In this document: one piece after another, positions 8,225-15,507 of the stretch
How positions within the stretch are numbered: position 1 is the stretch's first letter
How the letters are laid out: each line of letters opens with the position of its first letter
Assembly: GCA_007127575.1 (NCBI GenBank)
Contig: SKZC01000090.1
Location: forward strand, 1 to 17,094
Direction of reading: 5' to 3'
DNA from: Gemmatimonadota bacterium
GTDB taxonomy: Bacteria > Gemmatimonadota > Gemmatimonadetes > Longimicrobiales > Gaopeijiaceae
Length of the DNA stretch: 17,094 nucleotides
Made by a program: the position numbers and the translations under genes
Notes under the pieces: model-generated
Databases searched by the model: none
What the model saw: only the letters and a program-made list of their open reading frames with translations
Told to the model about the DNA's origin: nothing

Positions 8225-9091
8225 ATGACGAGACGAGCTCCCCCCATCGCCGAAATCAAGAACGTAACGGCGTGGCGAGGGTCCACGCGGGTCTTCCACG
8301 GGCTTTCCCTCGAGATCCACCCGGGGGCCAGCACGGTGATCCTGGGCCCCAACGGATCGGGAAAGACCACCCTCCTCAAGCTCCTCTCCCGGGAGATCTA
8401 TCCCGAGCCCCGGGACGAAACTCGCCTGCGTCTCTTTGGAGAGGACCGGTGGAACGTCTGGGAACTCAGGACCCGGCTGGGGATGGTCTCATCCGACCTT
8501 CAGGAAGCGTACGACTCACGGGCGACGGGCCGGGATGTGGTCCTTTCCGGATACTATGCCACGCCAGGAGCGCGGCCTCATCACCGGTTCGATGAGGAGG
8601 AGCGGAAGCGTGCACACCAGGTCATGGAAGAGCTCGGCGTCACGGAGCTGGGTGCCAAACGCTACGGGGAGATGTCCACCGGAGAGCAGCGGCGCTTTCT
8701 CCTGGCCCGGGCCCTCGTTCACGACCCGGAGGTGCTGGTCCTGGACGAGCCCACCAGCGGCCTGGACCCGCAGGCGTGCTTCCAATACGTCGAGACGATC
8801 CGGAGTCTCATTCGAGCCGGAACCACGGTGGTGTTGGTGACTCACCACATTCATGAGATCCCCCCGGAGGTCCAGCGGGCCGTCCTTCTGAGGGAAGGGC
8901 AGGTCATCGGTGACGGACGAAAAAAGGAGGTGCTCACCAGCGCCCGGGTCACGGAGCTCTTCGGCACACCCATGAAGGTGTTGTCCTCCAACGGATATCT
9001 GCAGGTGATTCCGGCCCGGCATCCGTCGGGGAATCTCCACGATGCGTCTTCGCCGGGGGACCGAGTCCAGGGCAACCGGGGTCTTGGATAG
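8225..9091 (+). CDS. ABC transporter ATP-binding protein
   Basis: 288-residue single-domain ABC ATPase. Walker A GPNGSGKTT is at residues 41-49. A Q-loop equivalent lies near Q93 (MVSSDLQEAY). The signature STGEQRR is at 151-157, Walker B VLVLDEPTSGLD at 170-181, and the switch histidine in VTHH at 207. All catalytic parts are intact. The GEQRR signature and short C-terminal tail resemble the YlmA/ModF-type group, whose members are often found without an adjacent permease. None is visible here either, so transport direction and cargo are unknown. The start is ATG 8225, since an in-frame stop at 8201 excludes anything longer, but no clear ribosome site precedes it. The type III PKS begins 41 nt downstream on the same strand, suggesting co-transcription and perhaps export of its product. 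Confidence 0.93.
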   Translation: MTRRAPPIAEIKNVTAWRGSTRVFHGLSLEIHPGASTVILGPNGSGKTTLLKLLSREIYPEPRDETRLRLFGEDRWNVWELRTRLGMVSSDLQEAYDSRATGRDVVLSGYYATPGARPHHRFDEEERKRAHQVMEELGVTELGAKRYGEMSTGEQRRFLLARALVHDPEVLVLDEPTSGLDPQACFQYVETIRSLIRAGTTVVLVTHHIHEIPPEVQRAVLLREGQVIGDGRKKEVLTSARVTELFGTPMKVLSSNGYLQVIPARHPSGNLHDASSPGDRVQGNRGLG

Positions 9092-9132
9092 GGAGGGGAG
9101 GCTCTGTTCCGGGACCGGGGAGGAGTTCAGGG

Positions 9133-10173
9133 GTGACGCCAAAGATCTGGGGTACCGCCACTGCCGTCCCTCCCCATGTCGTGACCCAGGAGGAGGCGGT
9201 GGACTTCGCACGCTCCCTCTTCTCCCGAAGCCTTCCGGAGACGGAGCGCCTCCTGGGGGCGTTCCACAACGCGGGCATCCAGCGCCGACATCTGGTACGG
9301 CCGCCGGACTGGTACGCGACTCCCCGTACCTTCCCCGAAAGGAACGAGATCTACCGGACCACGGCCCTGGACCTGGCGGAAGAGGCCGGACGCGGAGCTA
9401 TCCAGGCCGCCGGGATCGACCCCTCTCGTCTCGGGGGCATCGTCCTGGTCTCCTCCACCGGGCTTTCGACCCCGAGTCTGGATAGCGTTCTCGTTCAACG
9501 GTTGGGCCTGTCCCGGAACGTGGGCCGACTCCCCATCTGGGGCCTGGGCTGTTCCGGAGGGGCCGCAGGCCTCGCCCATGCCGCGTCATGGGTCCGGGGA
9601 AATGAGGAGCCCGCGCTCCTCATCGCGGTGGAGGTCTGCAGCGTGACCTTCCTCCGGGAGGACCGGCGCCCGGCGAACCTCATCGCCACGGCATTGTTCG
9701 CGGACGGGGCTGCCGCGGCGGTGGTGGGTCCGGAAGGAGAAGGGCCCGCCCTCCTTAACCACCACAGCCACCTCTTCGAGGATACGCAGGACGTGATGGG
9801 TTGGTCGCTGGAGGAGGAGGGTCTCGGGGTGATCTTCTCCAAGAGCATTCCCGGTCTCGTGCGGGAGGTAGCCCCCGCCGTCACCGCCGCCGCCGCACGT
9901 CGGGCGGACCTGGAGCCTTCGGACTTATTCCACTTCCTTCTGCACCCGGGGGGCGCCAAGGTCCTGACGGCCTTCGCCGACGCCCTGGAGCTGGAGCCCG
10001 GAAGGCTCGATCTTCCCCGGCGGGTCCTCCGGGACTACGGCAACATGTCCAGCGCCACCGTCCTCTTCGTGCTCCACCGGCTTCTCTCTCACTCACCGCC
10101 CTCCGACGAGCCCGGTATCCTCATGTCCTTGGGACCCGGATTCTCGGCGGAAGCCGTTCTCTTCCGCTGGTGA
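9133..10173 (+). CDS. Type III polyketide synthase (chalcone/alkylpyrone synthase-like)
   Basis: 346-residue homodimer-type ketosynthase that extends an acyl-CoA starter with malonyl-CoA without an acyl carrier protein. The Cys-His-Asn triad is complete: Cys140 in WGLGCSGGAAGL, His271 in FLLHPGGAKVL and Asn304 in YGNMSSATVLFVL. The C-terminal GPGFSAEAVLF loop is also typical. Translation starts at a GTG (9133) with AGGAG at 9121-9125. It is slightly shorter than plant CHS (about 390), as is usual for bacterial enzymes. It is immediately followed, 1 nt after its stop, by a gene with an ICMT methyltransferase domain, the same pairing as BpsA-BpsB of Bacillus, which make methylated alkylpyrones. 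An alkylpyrone or alkylresorcinol product is therefore likely. The starter and chain length cannot be read from sequence. Confidence 0.93.
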   Translation: MTPKIWGTATAVPPHVVTQEEAVDFARSLFSRSLPETERLLGAFHNAGIQRRHLVRPPDWYATPRTFPERNEIYRTTALDLAEEAGRGAIQAAGIDPSRLGGIVLVSSTGLSTPSLDSVLVQRLGLSRNVGRLPIWGLGCSGGAAGLAHAASWVRGNEEPALLIAVEVCSVTFLREDRRPANLIATALFADGAAAAVVGPEGEGPALLNHHSHLFEDTQDVMGWSLEEEGLGVIFSKSIPGLVREVAPAVTAAAARRADLEPSDLFHFLLHPGGAKVLTAFADALELEPGRLDLPRRVLRDYGNMSSATVLFVLHRLLSHSPPSDEPGILMSLGPGFSAEAVLFRW

Positions 10174-10174
10174 G

Positions 10175-11437
10175 ATGAGCGAAGCCCTGGGCGGCTGGAT
10201 CTGGTTGGGGATTCTGAGTCTCGTGGTCGCCCAGCGGCTGACGGAGTTGAGACGGTCAAGAAGGAACGAGGAGTGGGCCCGGGCCCAGGGAGCCGTGGAG
10301 CACGGGAAGGCCCACTACCCCCTGTTCTTCCTTCTCCACGGAGGTTGGCTCCTGGGCTGGTCGCTGGAGGCGTGGCTTCGGGGTCCGGAGCTCGCGCCGA
10401 CCTGGCCCATCTGGACGGGCTTGTTCATCCTCGCCCAGGGACTACGCTATTGGGCCATCCTCATCCTGGGGCCCCGCTGGACCACGCGAATCCTGGTCCT
10501 TCCGGGCCGGCCCCCGGTGCGGCACGGCCCCTACCGCTTCATCCGACACCCCAACTACGTGGCCGTGGCCATCGAGCTCTTCGCCGTGCCCATGCTGTTC
10601 GGCGCCTGGGTCACCGCCGTGGTGGCCGGCGTTCTCAACGCCCTCCTCCTCCTGAGGGTGAGAATTCCCGAGGAGGAACGGGCGCTGAAGCTCGGCCTCA
10701 TCCTCCTTCTTCCGGTGGCGCTGGGCAGTGGGTGGGCTGAAGACCGAGCGCCGGTGCAACCCGCATCCATCACGTATCAGCTTCGACCCTCAGCGGAGGT
10801 CCTGGAGGACGACCTTTCCGCCGAGGAGCTCCGTGTCCTCCAGATGCTGAACCGTGTGGACGGAGAGCGCATCGGTCGGATGGACCAGGTCGTGGTCCCG
10901 GAGCCATGGGAGCTGAATCCCATGGCGCACAGTCCCTTCCCCCAAGAATTCCCCTCCGAGGAGGCGATGGAGAAGCTCCTGGTCGTGCATCAGCCCCTGC
11001 AAGTCTTCGGGGCCTTCGAGAACGGCCGGCTCGTACGATGGGGGCCGGTGAGCACCGGCAGAAGGGATCACCCTACCCCTACCGGGCGATTCTTCCTGAC
11101 CTGGAGATCCAGGGGTCGGCACAGCACGGTAAACCCGGAGTGGTACCTGGAGTGGTACTTCAACTTCCACAACGAACGGGGGATCTCCTTCCACCAGTAT
11201 GAGCTTCCGGGAGAGCCGGCCAGCCACGCATGTGTTCGGCTCCTGGAGGAGGACGCCCGCTGGATCTACGAGTGGGGCGACGGGTGGACGCTGGATGAGA
11301 GGGGGTGGGAGGTCCTGGAGGAGGGTACCCCGGTCTGGATCCTGGGGGAGTACGACTTCGACGCATCTCCCCCCTGGCTGTCTTCCCAACGGCCGCACCC
11401 CCCCGTACCTCGAGAGCAGCTGGAAGCGGGACCGTGA
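10175..11437 (+). CDS. ICMT-like methyltransferase fused to L,D-transpeptidase (YkuD)
   Basis: 420 residues starting at an ATG one base after the PKS stop. Residues 1-170 are an integral-membrane ICMT/phospholipid-methyltransferase-like domain with about four hydrophobic helices, the SAM-site motif RHPNY (124-128) and the acidic EEE (166-168). In PKS operons this type O-methylates the pyrone product. Residues 173-188 (LGLILLLPVALGSGWA) look like a signal peptide. From ~200 the protein is a YkuD L,D-transpeptidase: a PTPTGRFF strand, His340, and SHACVRL with catalytic Cys353 (the usual motif is SHGC). Such enzymes make 3-3 peptidoglycan crosslinks or attach proteins in the periplasm. The fusion joins enzymes with no obvious common substrate, and an AGGAGG site followed by CTG at 10685 could start the second part separately. 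Frameshift or assembly artefact is possible, but both domains are intact. Confidence 0.85.
   Translation: MSEALGGWIWLGILSLVVAQRLTELRRSRRNEEWARAQGAVEHGKAHYPLFFLLHGGWLLGWSLEAWLRGPELAPTWPIWTGLFILAQGLRYWAILILGPRWTTRILVLPGRPPVRHGPYRFIRHPNYVAVAIELFAVPMLFGAWVTAVVAGVLNALLLLRVRIPEEERALKLGLILLLPVALGSGWAEDRAPVQPASITYQLRPSAEVLEDDLSAEELRVLQMLNRVDGERIGRMDQVVVPEPWELNPMAHSPFPQEFPSEEAMEKLLVVHQPLQVFGAFENGRLVRWGPVSTGRRDHPTPTGRFFLTWRSRGRHSTVNPEWYLEWYFNFHNERGISFHQYELPGEPASHACVRLLEEDARWIYEWGDGWTLDERGWEVLEEGTPVWILGEYDFDASPPWLSSQRPHPPVPREQLEAGP
10671..10687 (+). promoter_or_regulatory. Possible internal ribosome site and CTG start for the L,D-transpeptidase
   Basis: A perfect AGGAGG (10671-10676), lying inside the conserved Glu-Glu codons of the ICMT domain, sits 8 nt before CTG 10685, which begins (M)KLGLILLLPVALG, a credible signal peptide. 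If used, it would release a separate 250-residue secreted L,D-transpeptidase. CTG starts are rare and the Glu codons explain the motif by chance, so this is a hypothesis. Confidence 0.35.
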
Positions 11438-11452
11438 GGTGACCCTCTCCGG

Positions 11453-11986
11453 TTATCCCTGAAGGTCCGATAGCGCGCCTCGGTGGACCCGCAACGCGTC
11501 CTCCCCCCAGAGAACGAACCGAATGGTCCGCACGGAATCCAGGCCTGGAGCCTCATCCAGAACGGACCGGAGGGCCACTCGGGCGGCCTCTTCCATGGGA
11601 AACCCGAAGGCTCCGGTGGAGATGGCTGGGAAGGCCACCGACTCGATGCCGTGCTCTTCGGCGAGGCGGAGCGCGTTCCGGTAGCAGGAAGCCAGCAGCT
11701 CTTCCGACGGACGATCCTCACCGTAGACGGGCCCCAGGCAGTGGATGACCCACGGATTCGGAAGGTCGTGGCCCCCGGTGATCACCGCCTCGCCGGGCTC
11801 GATTGGCGCCAGAGGACGAGCTTCCTCTTCCAGTCCCGGGCCCGCCGCCCGGTGGATGGCTCCAGCCACCCCCCCACCGGTCCTCAGCTCCCGATTCGCC
11901 GCGTTCACCACGGCGTCAATGTCCTCCTGACGGGTGATGTCTCCTTCCTGGACCTCGATGGTGACCCCGTGCGCGTCCACGTTCAT
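11453..11986 (-). CDS. Macro domain protein (ADP-ribose binding)
   Basis: 177 residues from ATG 11986, chosen because GAGGAG (plus 11995-12000) lies 8 nt upstream. An alternative TTG at 12001 lacks this. The whole protein is one macro domain: GDIT (15-18) and VVNAANREL (26-34) bind the adenosine side, GGGVAGAIHRAAG (37-49) is loop 1, and PAISTGAFGFP is loop 2 binding the diphosphate and distal ribose. Macro domains bind ADP-ribose, and many remove ADP-ribose or O-acetyl groups. In MacroD/YmdB enzymes loop 1 is GGGVDGAIH with a catalytic Asp. Here that position is Ala, so hydrolase activity is uncertain and binding more certain. The stop lies 15 nt from the convergent L,D-transpeptidase gene. 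Upstream is the broken FAD oxidoreductase. Confidence 0.92.
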   Translation of the reverse strand: MNVDAHGVTIEVQEGDITRQEDIDAVVNAANRELRTGGGVAGAIHRAAGPGLEEEARPLAPIEPGEAVITGGHDLPNPWVIHCLGPVYGEDRPSEELLASCYRNALRLAEEHGIESVAFPAISTGAFGFPMEEAARVALRSVLDEAPGLDSVRTIRFVLWGEDALRVHRGALSDLQG

Positions 11987-12020
11987 GACCGTGCTCCTCA
12001 ATCCGACTTCACCGACGCAA

Positions 12021-12870
12021 TCAGGGAGTCACTCCGCTCCCGGTGTAGATGGAGTCCAGCACCTCCTGGGCCGCTCCCTCTCCGCTCTTGAAGGCGTCGT
12101 CCGTCCAATGGTAGCCCCAGTGCGTACCGACCACAGTATCGGATCCCCACGTCCTGGAGAAAGCCGTGGACGGTCTCCAACGCAGCGGCCCGATCCAGGT
12201 CGAAGATGATGTTGGCGTAAGGGATGAGCCAAGCACAGGTCAGGAGGATCTCGTCGTCATCCCGGATCAGCCCCGCCTTCCGAAGGTGCGCCACCACCGG
12301 ATCGATCCACTCTCCCGGAGCATGGCGGCGGGGCCGGTACTTCTCGGAGAAGTACACTTCAGCCTGAAAGCTCCCGGTGCCTTCGGGAGCGTTGGCAGGA
12401 GCGAAGCGGCTAGGATAGCTGAGACGGGCGAACGAAATCTCCGGGTCATAGAAGTAGGTCCAGTGGGTGTCGGCCACGTCTTCCCGGTCGATCCCCACGT
12501 TCACCACCACGCACTCGGTGGCGGCCAGGCGCCCCACCGCTTCCACGACGTCGTGGGGCACCCCTTGGATCATGGGGATGAGCTCCGGCAACGGGATGGA
12601 GGAGATGAGGTGCTCGTATGCCACTGGAGGCTTCGAGGCCATGTGGACCTGCCGCGTCACAGGATCGATCCGCGTCACCTCCCATCCCAGTCGAAGGTCC
12701 GTCTCCGCAGCGAATCCCTCCAGGAATCCGGCGAACCCTCCTCGCTCCGGATATCGGAACTCGGTGACGTAGTGGACATCCGGGGTGGAAGGTGAGAGGG
12801 CCCCCCGGAAAACCTCCTTAAGATCCGGCTCGTACAAGCGGGGGCCCAGCCAGTCCGTACCTGTAACGCC
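12021..12870 (-). pseudogene. FAD-dependent oxidoreductase (COG1232-type) remnant, N-terminus missing and frameshifted
   Basis: The visible frame begins just after the glycosyltransferase TGA and reads GVTGTDWLGPRLYEPDLKEV, entering the protein mid-chain. The FAD-binding GxGxxG dinucleotide motif expected near the N-terminus is absent anywhere upstream. The remainder (HYVTEFRYPERGGFAGFLEG, HLISSIPLPELIPMI) resembles protoporphyrinogen-oxidase/UDP-galactopyranose-mutase-like enzymes common in polysaccharide clusters. Near 12121-12126 the main frame turns into Arg/Gly-rich nonsense after YCGRY. Another frame continues the family sequence as HWGYHWTDDAFKSGEGAAQE and stops at 12021. So the gene has lost about 150-180 N-terminal residues and carries a frameshift. 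It cannot encode a working enzyme as written. The missing-length estimate comes from general family size, not an alignment. Confidence 0.75.
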
Positions 12871-13296
12871 TCAGATGGACCTGATCTCCCCGGAACCGTC
12901 GATGACGCGGGTGCCCGTCCGGATTACGCCCACCGAGGTGTCTCCCCCGGCGGCCTCCATACACACCTCCACCATGTCCGGGTCGATGAGATCGTCGTCA
13001 TGGAGAAGGAGGAAGTACTCCCCACGAGCCTCGGCGAGACAGGCGTTGAAGTTGTTGCCGGGACCGATGTTCTCCTTCTGCTTCGCGTACCGGATGCGGG
13101 GATCGTCGAAGTCTTTCACCACCTCCTCGGTATGGTCCGTGGAGTGGTTGTTGGAAACGACGATCTCCAGCTCGGGATAGGTCTGGTCCAAAGCGCTCCG
13201 AAGGGCCGCGGGAAAGAATCCGTCGGCCCGGTTGTACGTGCAGATCCCCACGGTCACCAGCGGCATCGATTCGTCAGCCATGGGAATGACCTTCAT
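12871..13296 (-). pseudogene. Glycosyltransferase family 2, N-terminal half only (truncated)
   Basis: 141 residues that match the front half of a GT-A fold glycosyltransferase. The VTVGICTYNRADG strand-turn is at about 13-25, SALDQTYPELEIVVSNNHSTD is the nucleotide-sugar region, and YFLLLHDDDLIDPD holds the DDD (DxD) metal motif near 100. The protein then stops at TGA (12871-12873) where a complete enzyme of 280-330 residues would continue with its acceptor half. The FAD oxidoreductase remnant follows at once in the same frame. No ribosome site precedes ATG 13296. ATG 13281 (MADESMPLV) is an alternative start. A promoter-like pair lies directly upstream. The remaining half lacks the acceptor-binding region, so it is probably non-functional. 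Such enzymes usually act in surface-polysaccharide synthesis. Confidence 0.75.
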
Positions 13297-13298
13297 GT

Positions 13299-13327
13299 AT
13301 TAGATCCGTGTCCATAGATCCATCCAA
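13299..13327 (-). promoter_or_regulatory. Candidate sigma70 promoter for the truncated glycosyltransferase
   Basis: Read on the minus strand, TTGGAT (plus 13322-13327) and TCTAAT (plus 13299-13304) are separated by exactly 17 nt. The -10 matches TATAAT at five of six bases and the -35 at three of six. Transcription would begin close to plus 13292, so the ATG at 13281 would have almost no leader and the ATG at 13296 would lie upstream of the transcript start. Unproven. Confidence 0.35.
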
Positions 13328-13569
13328 TCGGGAAGAAGATTTCGGGAGGTGGAGCATTCCGATTGCCGATAGGAGGTTCGCCGGTTGTGTGCCAGCGAGG
13401 AGGTGCGTACTGCTTCGCGAGGGTTGCGGCCCAGCAAGGGCTCCTCGGGTCACACGCCTGCACGACTAGGGGCCCTGAGGGGGCAACCAATCAGATCCCC
13501 TGACTCTCTCCGAACCCACGACCTGGGCCAGTGGACGCCCATCCGTCGGGGCGCCCCTGTGCAGTCGGT

Positions 13570-13582
13570 CTACACTGTGTAG
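13570..13582. repeat. Short palindrome CTACAC-T-GTGTAG
   Basis: Perfect six-base inverted repeat around a central T in the non-coding gap. The shape suits a small dimeric regulator site. Arms of this length occur a few times by chance in 17 kb, and there is no adjacent regulator gene. Confidence 0.25.
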
Positions 13583-13724
13583 GGTCGGTGCAGCACCCCG
13601 GTGATTCGACACCGTGGCCGCCCTTTCGAAGCACCGCGATACGGAGAGTCCTCCGCGTACGACCGGAGGCCCCCAACCCCGATCGGCGCCGGGAACCATC
13701 AGGCGGACCTCCACGTAGGAACGG

Positions 13725-14576
13725 TCAGGTCGCAGCGGGAGGTGGGCCCCGCCTGAGCGGTGGACTCTCCGCTTCGACAGCCTTCTGACCATGAAGAAAC
13801 GCCAAGGACTCCCGCAGGAAGAGCTCCGGGGCCGTATCCATGGCGATGTGTTGCTGGCCGGGCAGGGTCCGAATTTGGCTTTCGGGAAGGGCCGAATCCA
13901 CGGCCTCCAGTGCCTCCCGAAAGAGGGCTGGGCTGTCACCTCCCAGGAGAAGGAGTGTGGGAACCTGCAACCGGCTGAATCTCTCCGGATCGAACCTATA
14001 GGACCGTTCCGCCTCCATCTCCCGGAGGATCGTGGGCGTCAGGCGAATCCGCACCGGCCAGGCTGGGAGCTTCCGGTAGGACGCGAGCTCATGCTCGGGC
14101 ATCCCCACCACCTCCCGAAAGAAAACGAGGAGGGCTTCCTCCAACGCTCCCTCCTGGATGAAACGAGCCATTCGCTCCGGCACGTCCGCGGGATGAGGGT
14201 CCGCATCTCCCAGTAGGATCGGAGGTTCGTACAGGACGAGGCGACTCACTCCCGAGGTGAGGAGCGAGGCCTCGAGACCGACCAGGGCGCCGTAGGAGTG
14301 GCCCAGGACGGCGGTGGGCTCCCCGATGCCGTCCACCACTGCCGCCACATCCTCGGCCTCGCGTTCAAGGGCGTACGGGGGAGCATCGCCACTCTCCCCC
14401 CGGCCTCGTCGGTCCATGGCGTAGACGCTGAAGATGTCCTCGAAGGGCGGTGAGATGGCATCCCACCGGCTGTGGTCCGCAGTGGTGCCGTGGATCAAGA
14501 GGAGCGGAGGGCCGATCCCGGTTCTGCGAAGAGAAATCTTCGTACCGTCGCGGGATACAACACCTTCCATCTCCAT
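13725..14576 (-). CDS. Alpha/beta hydrolase
   Basis: 283 residues from ATG 14576, with a GAGG site 8 nt upstream. It is an alpha/beta-hydrolase fold enzyme with a full triad: nucleophile Ser94 in GHSYG, Asp214 in LLLLGGDSPAL and His243 in QQHIAMDT. HGTTADHSRW (29-38) is the oxyanion loop (HG), and DRRGRGESG is the family's conserved turn before the nucleophile. Such proteins hydrolyse esters, lactones, epoxides or C-C bonds, and the substrate is not evident. There is no signal peptide, so it is cytosolic. The NmrA-like gene lies 67 nt upstream on the same strand, and the two may be co-transcribed. A Pro/Arg-rich C-terminal tail follows the last helix and is probably disordered. Confidence 0.93.
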   Translation of the reverse strand: MEMEGVVSRDGTKISLRRTGIGPPLLLIHGTTADHSRWDAISPPFEDIFSVYAMDRRGRGESGDAPPYALEREAEDVAAVVDGIGEPTAVLGHSYGALVGLEASLLTSGVSRLVLYEPPILLGDADPHPADVPERMARFIQEGALEEALLVFFREVVGMPEHELASYRKLPAWPVRIRLTPTILREMEAERSYRFDPERFSRLQVPTLLLLGGDSPALFREALEAVDSALPESQIRTLPGQQHIAMDTAPELFLRESLAFLHGQKAVEAESPPLRRGPPPAAT

Positions 14577-14643
14577 GGCAGTGTCCTCGTCGCGGTGTCC
14601 TCTGAGGGCTGGAAAAGGTTCCCTGGGACCCCCCCTCCTCCCC

Positions 14644-15507
14644 TCAAGCCCTCCAATCCTGCTGCCTCGCCCAATCGCGAAAGCGGAGCGGCTCGTAGCC
14701 GAACTCCTTCTTCAACGCGGAGATGTCCGCGTCGTAGCCCACGGCGTCGAACCACTCCAGCATGATGGCGAACTCCTCGCTGAAGGATCGGACGTCCTCG
14801 ATGGGGACCTGCTGGAAGGTGATCTTCCGATTCGTGACCTCGCTGAGGATCGCCGCCGCCTCGGGGCCCGTGAGCTCGTCTCCGGCGATGTCGACGGCTC
14901 GGCCGTTCCATGCCTCGTGATCTTCGAAGGCCTTGAGACCGAAAAAGCCGATATCCTTCACGGCGATCATCTGGAGTCGGGTCTCCGGCTTCATCCCGAT
15001 GGCCAACGTCCCCTCGTCGATTCCCGGCTTGAACCATGGGCTCGCCAGGTTCTCCATGAAGAAGACGGGTCGAACGATGGTAAAGGATGGGAAGTCCAGC
15101 GACCGGATCCGCTCCTCCACCCGGGCCTTATTGTCGAAGTGAGGGATCCCCGTGGAGCGGTGGGCCGAACCCACGGACTGGTAGACGTAGTGATGCACCC
15201 CGGCCTGGCGAGCCAGCTCCGCAAGGCGGATGCCCTGTTCTTCCTCTCCCTCTACCCCCGCTTCCCACGTGTTCTGGACCCCCAAAACGCCCCAGGCTCC
15301 TTCCAAAGCGGCCTTGAGGGACTCGGGATCGTCCAGGTCTCCTCCAACGACCTCGGCTCCCTCCTCCGTGAGGGCTTTCGCCGCCTCACCATCGGGGTTG
15401 CGGGTCATGGCCCGGACCCGGTGCCCGCGAGCCAGAAGTTCCCGTGCGATGGCTCCTCCCTGATTGCCGGTGGCTCCGGTGACGAGAATGGTGTCCAGGT
15501 CGCTCAT
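14644..15507 (-). CDS. NmrA-like NAD(P)-binding protein (atypical SDR)
   Basis: 287 residues from ATG 15507 (MSDLDTILVTG), chosen because GGAG lies about 8 nt upstream and the Rossmann motif comes immediately. A longer GTG start at 15561 adds a non-conserved tail. The motif VTGATGNQGGAIAREL is the GxxGxxG nucleotide site. RAMTRNPDG is the phosphate-recognising segment typical of NmrA/HSCARG-type proteins, and the DLDDPESL and YVYQSVGSAHR segments match the family. The classical SDR Tyr-x3-Lys pair is not in the usual place, so this is a sensor- or quinone-reductase-like NmrA member rather than a standard dehydrogenase. The family includes redox sensors (NmrA, HSCARG) and NADPH:quinone reductases (QorB), and this one cannot be assigned further. 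The hydrolase gene follows downstream on the same strand. Confidence 0.9.
   Translation of the reverse strand: MSDLDTILVTGATGNQGGAIARELLARGHRVRAMTRNPDGEAAKALTEEGAEVVGGDLDDPESLKAALEGAWGVLGVQNTWEAGVEGEEEQGIRLAELARQAGVHHYVYQSVGSAHRSTGIPHFDNKARVEERIRSLDFPSFTIVRPVFFMENLASPWFKPGIDEGTLAIGMKPETRLQMIAVKDIGFFGLKAFEDHEAWNGRAVDIAGDELTGPEAAAILSEVTNRKITFQQVPIEDVRSFSEEFAIMLEWFDAVGYDADISALKKEFGYEPLRFRDWARQQDWRA

Larger units (their letters stand above)
13297..13724. other. 428-bp non-coding region
   Basis: This is the longest gap in the window, between the glycosyltransferase start and the alpha/beta hydrolase stop, both on the minus strand. No frame has recognisable protein similarity or good ribosome sites, and the GC content is a little lower near 13297-13380. 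It holds a minus-strand promoter candidate (13299-13327) and a short palindrome (13570-13582), described separately. A stretch at about 13514-13529 reads on the minus strand like a tRNA T-arm half (GTCGTGGGTTCG), but there is no surrounding cloverleaf. Confidence 0.5.

Noticed and set aside
12021..12236. Separate small gene MLGSSLTP...
   Set aside because: It is the out-of-frame continuation of the flavoprotein C-terminus, not an independent gene.
12871..12873. TGA readthrough or selenocysteine joining the two remnants
   Set aside because: No SECIS-like hairpin seen, and both halves lack essential domains even when joined.
13514..13529. tRNA-like T-arm half on the minus strand
   Set aside because: Only one stretch matches; no acceptor, D-arm or anticodon stem could be built around it.
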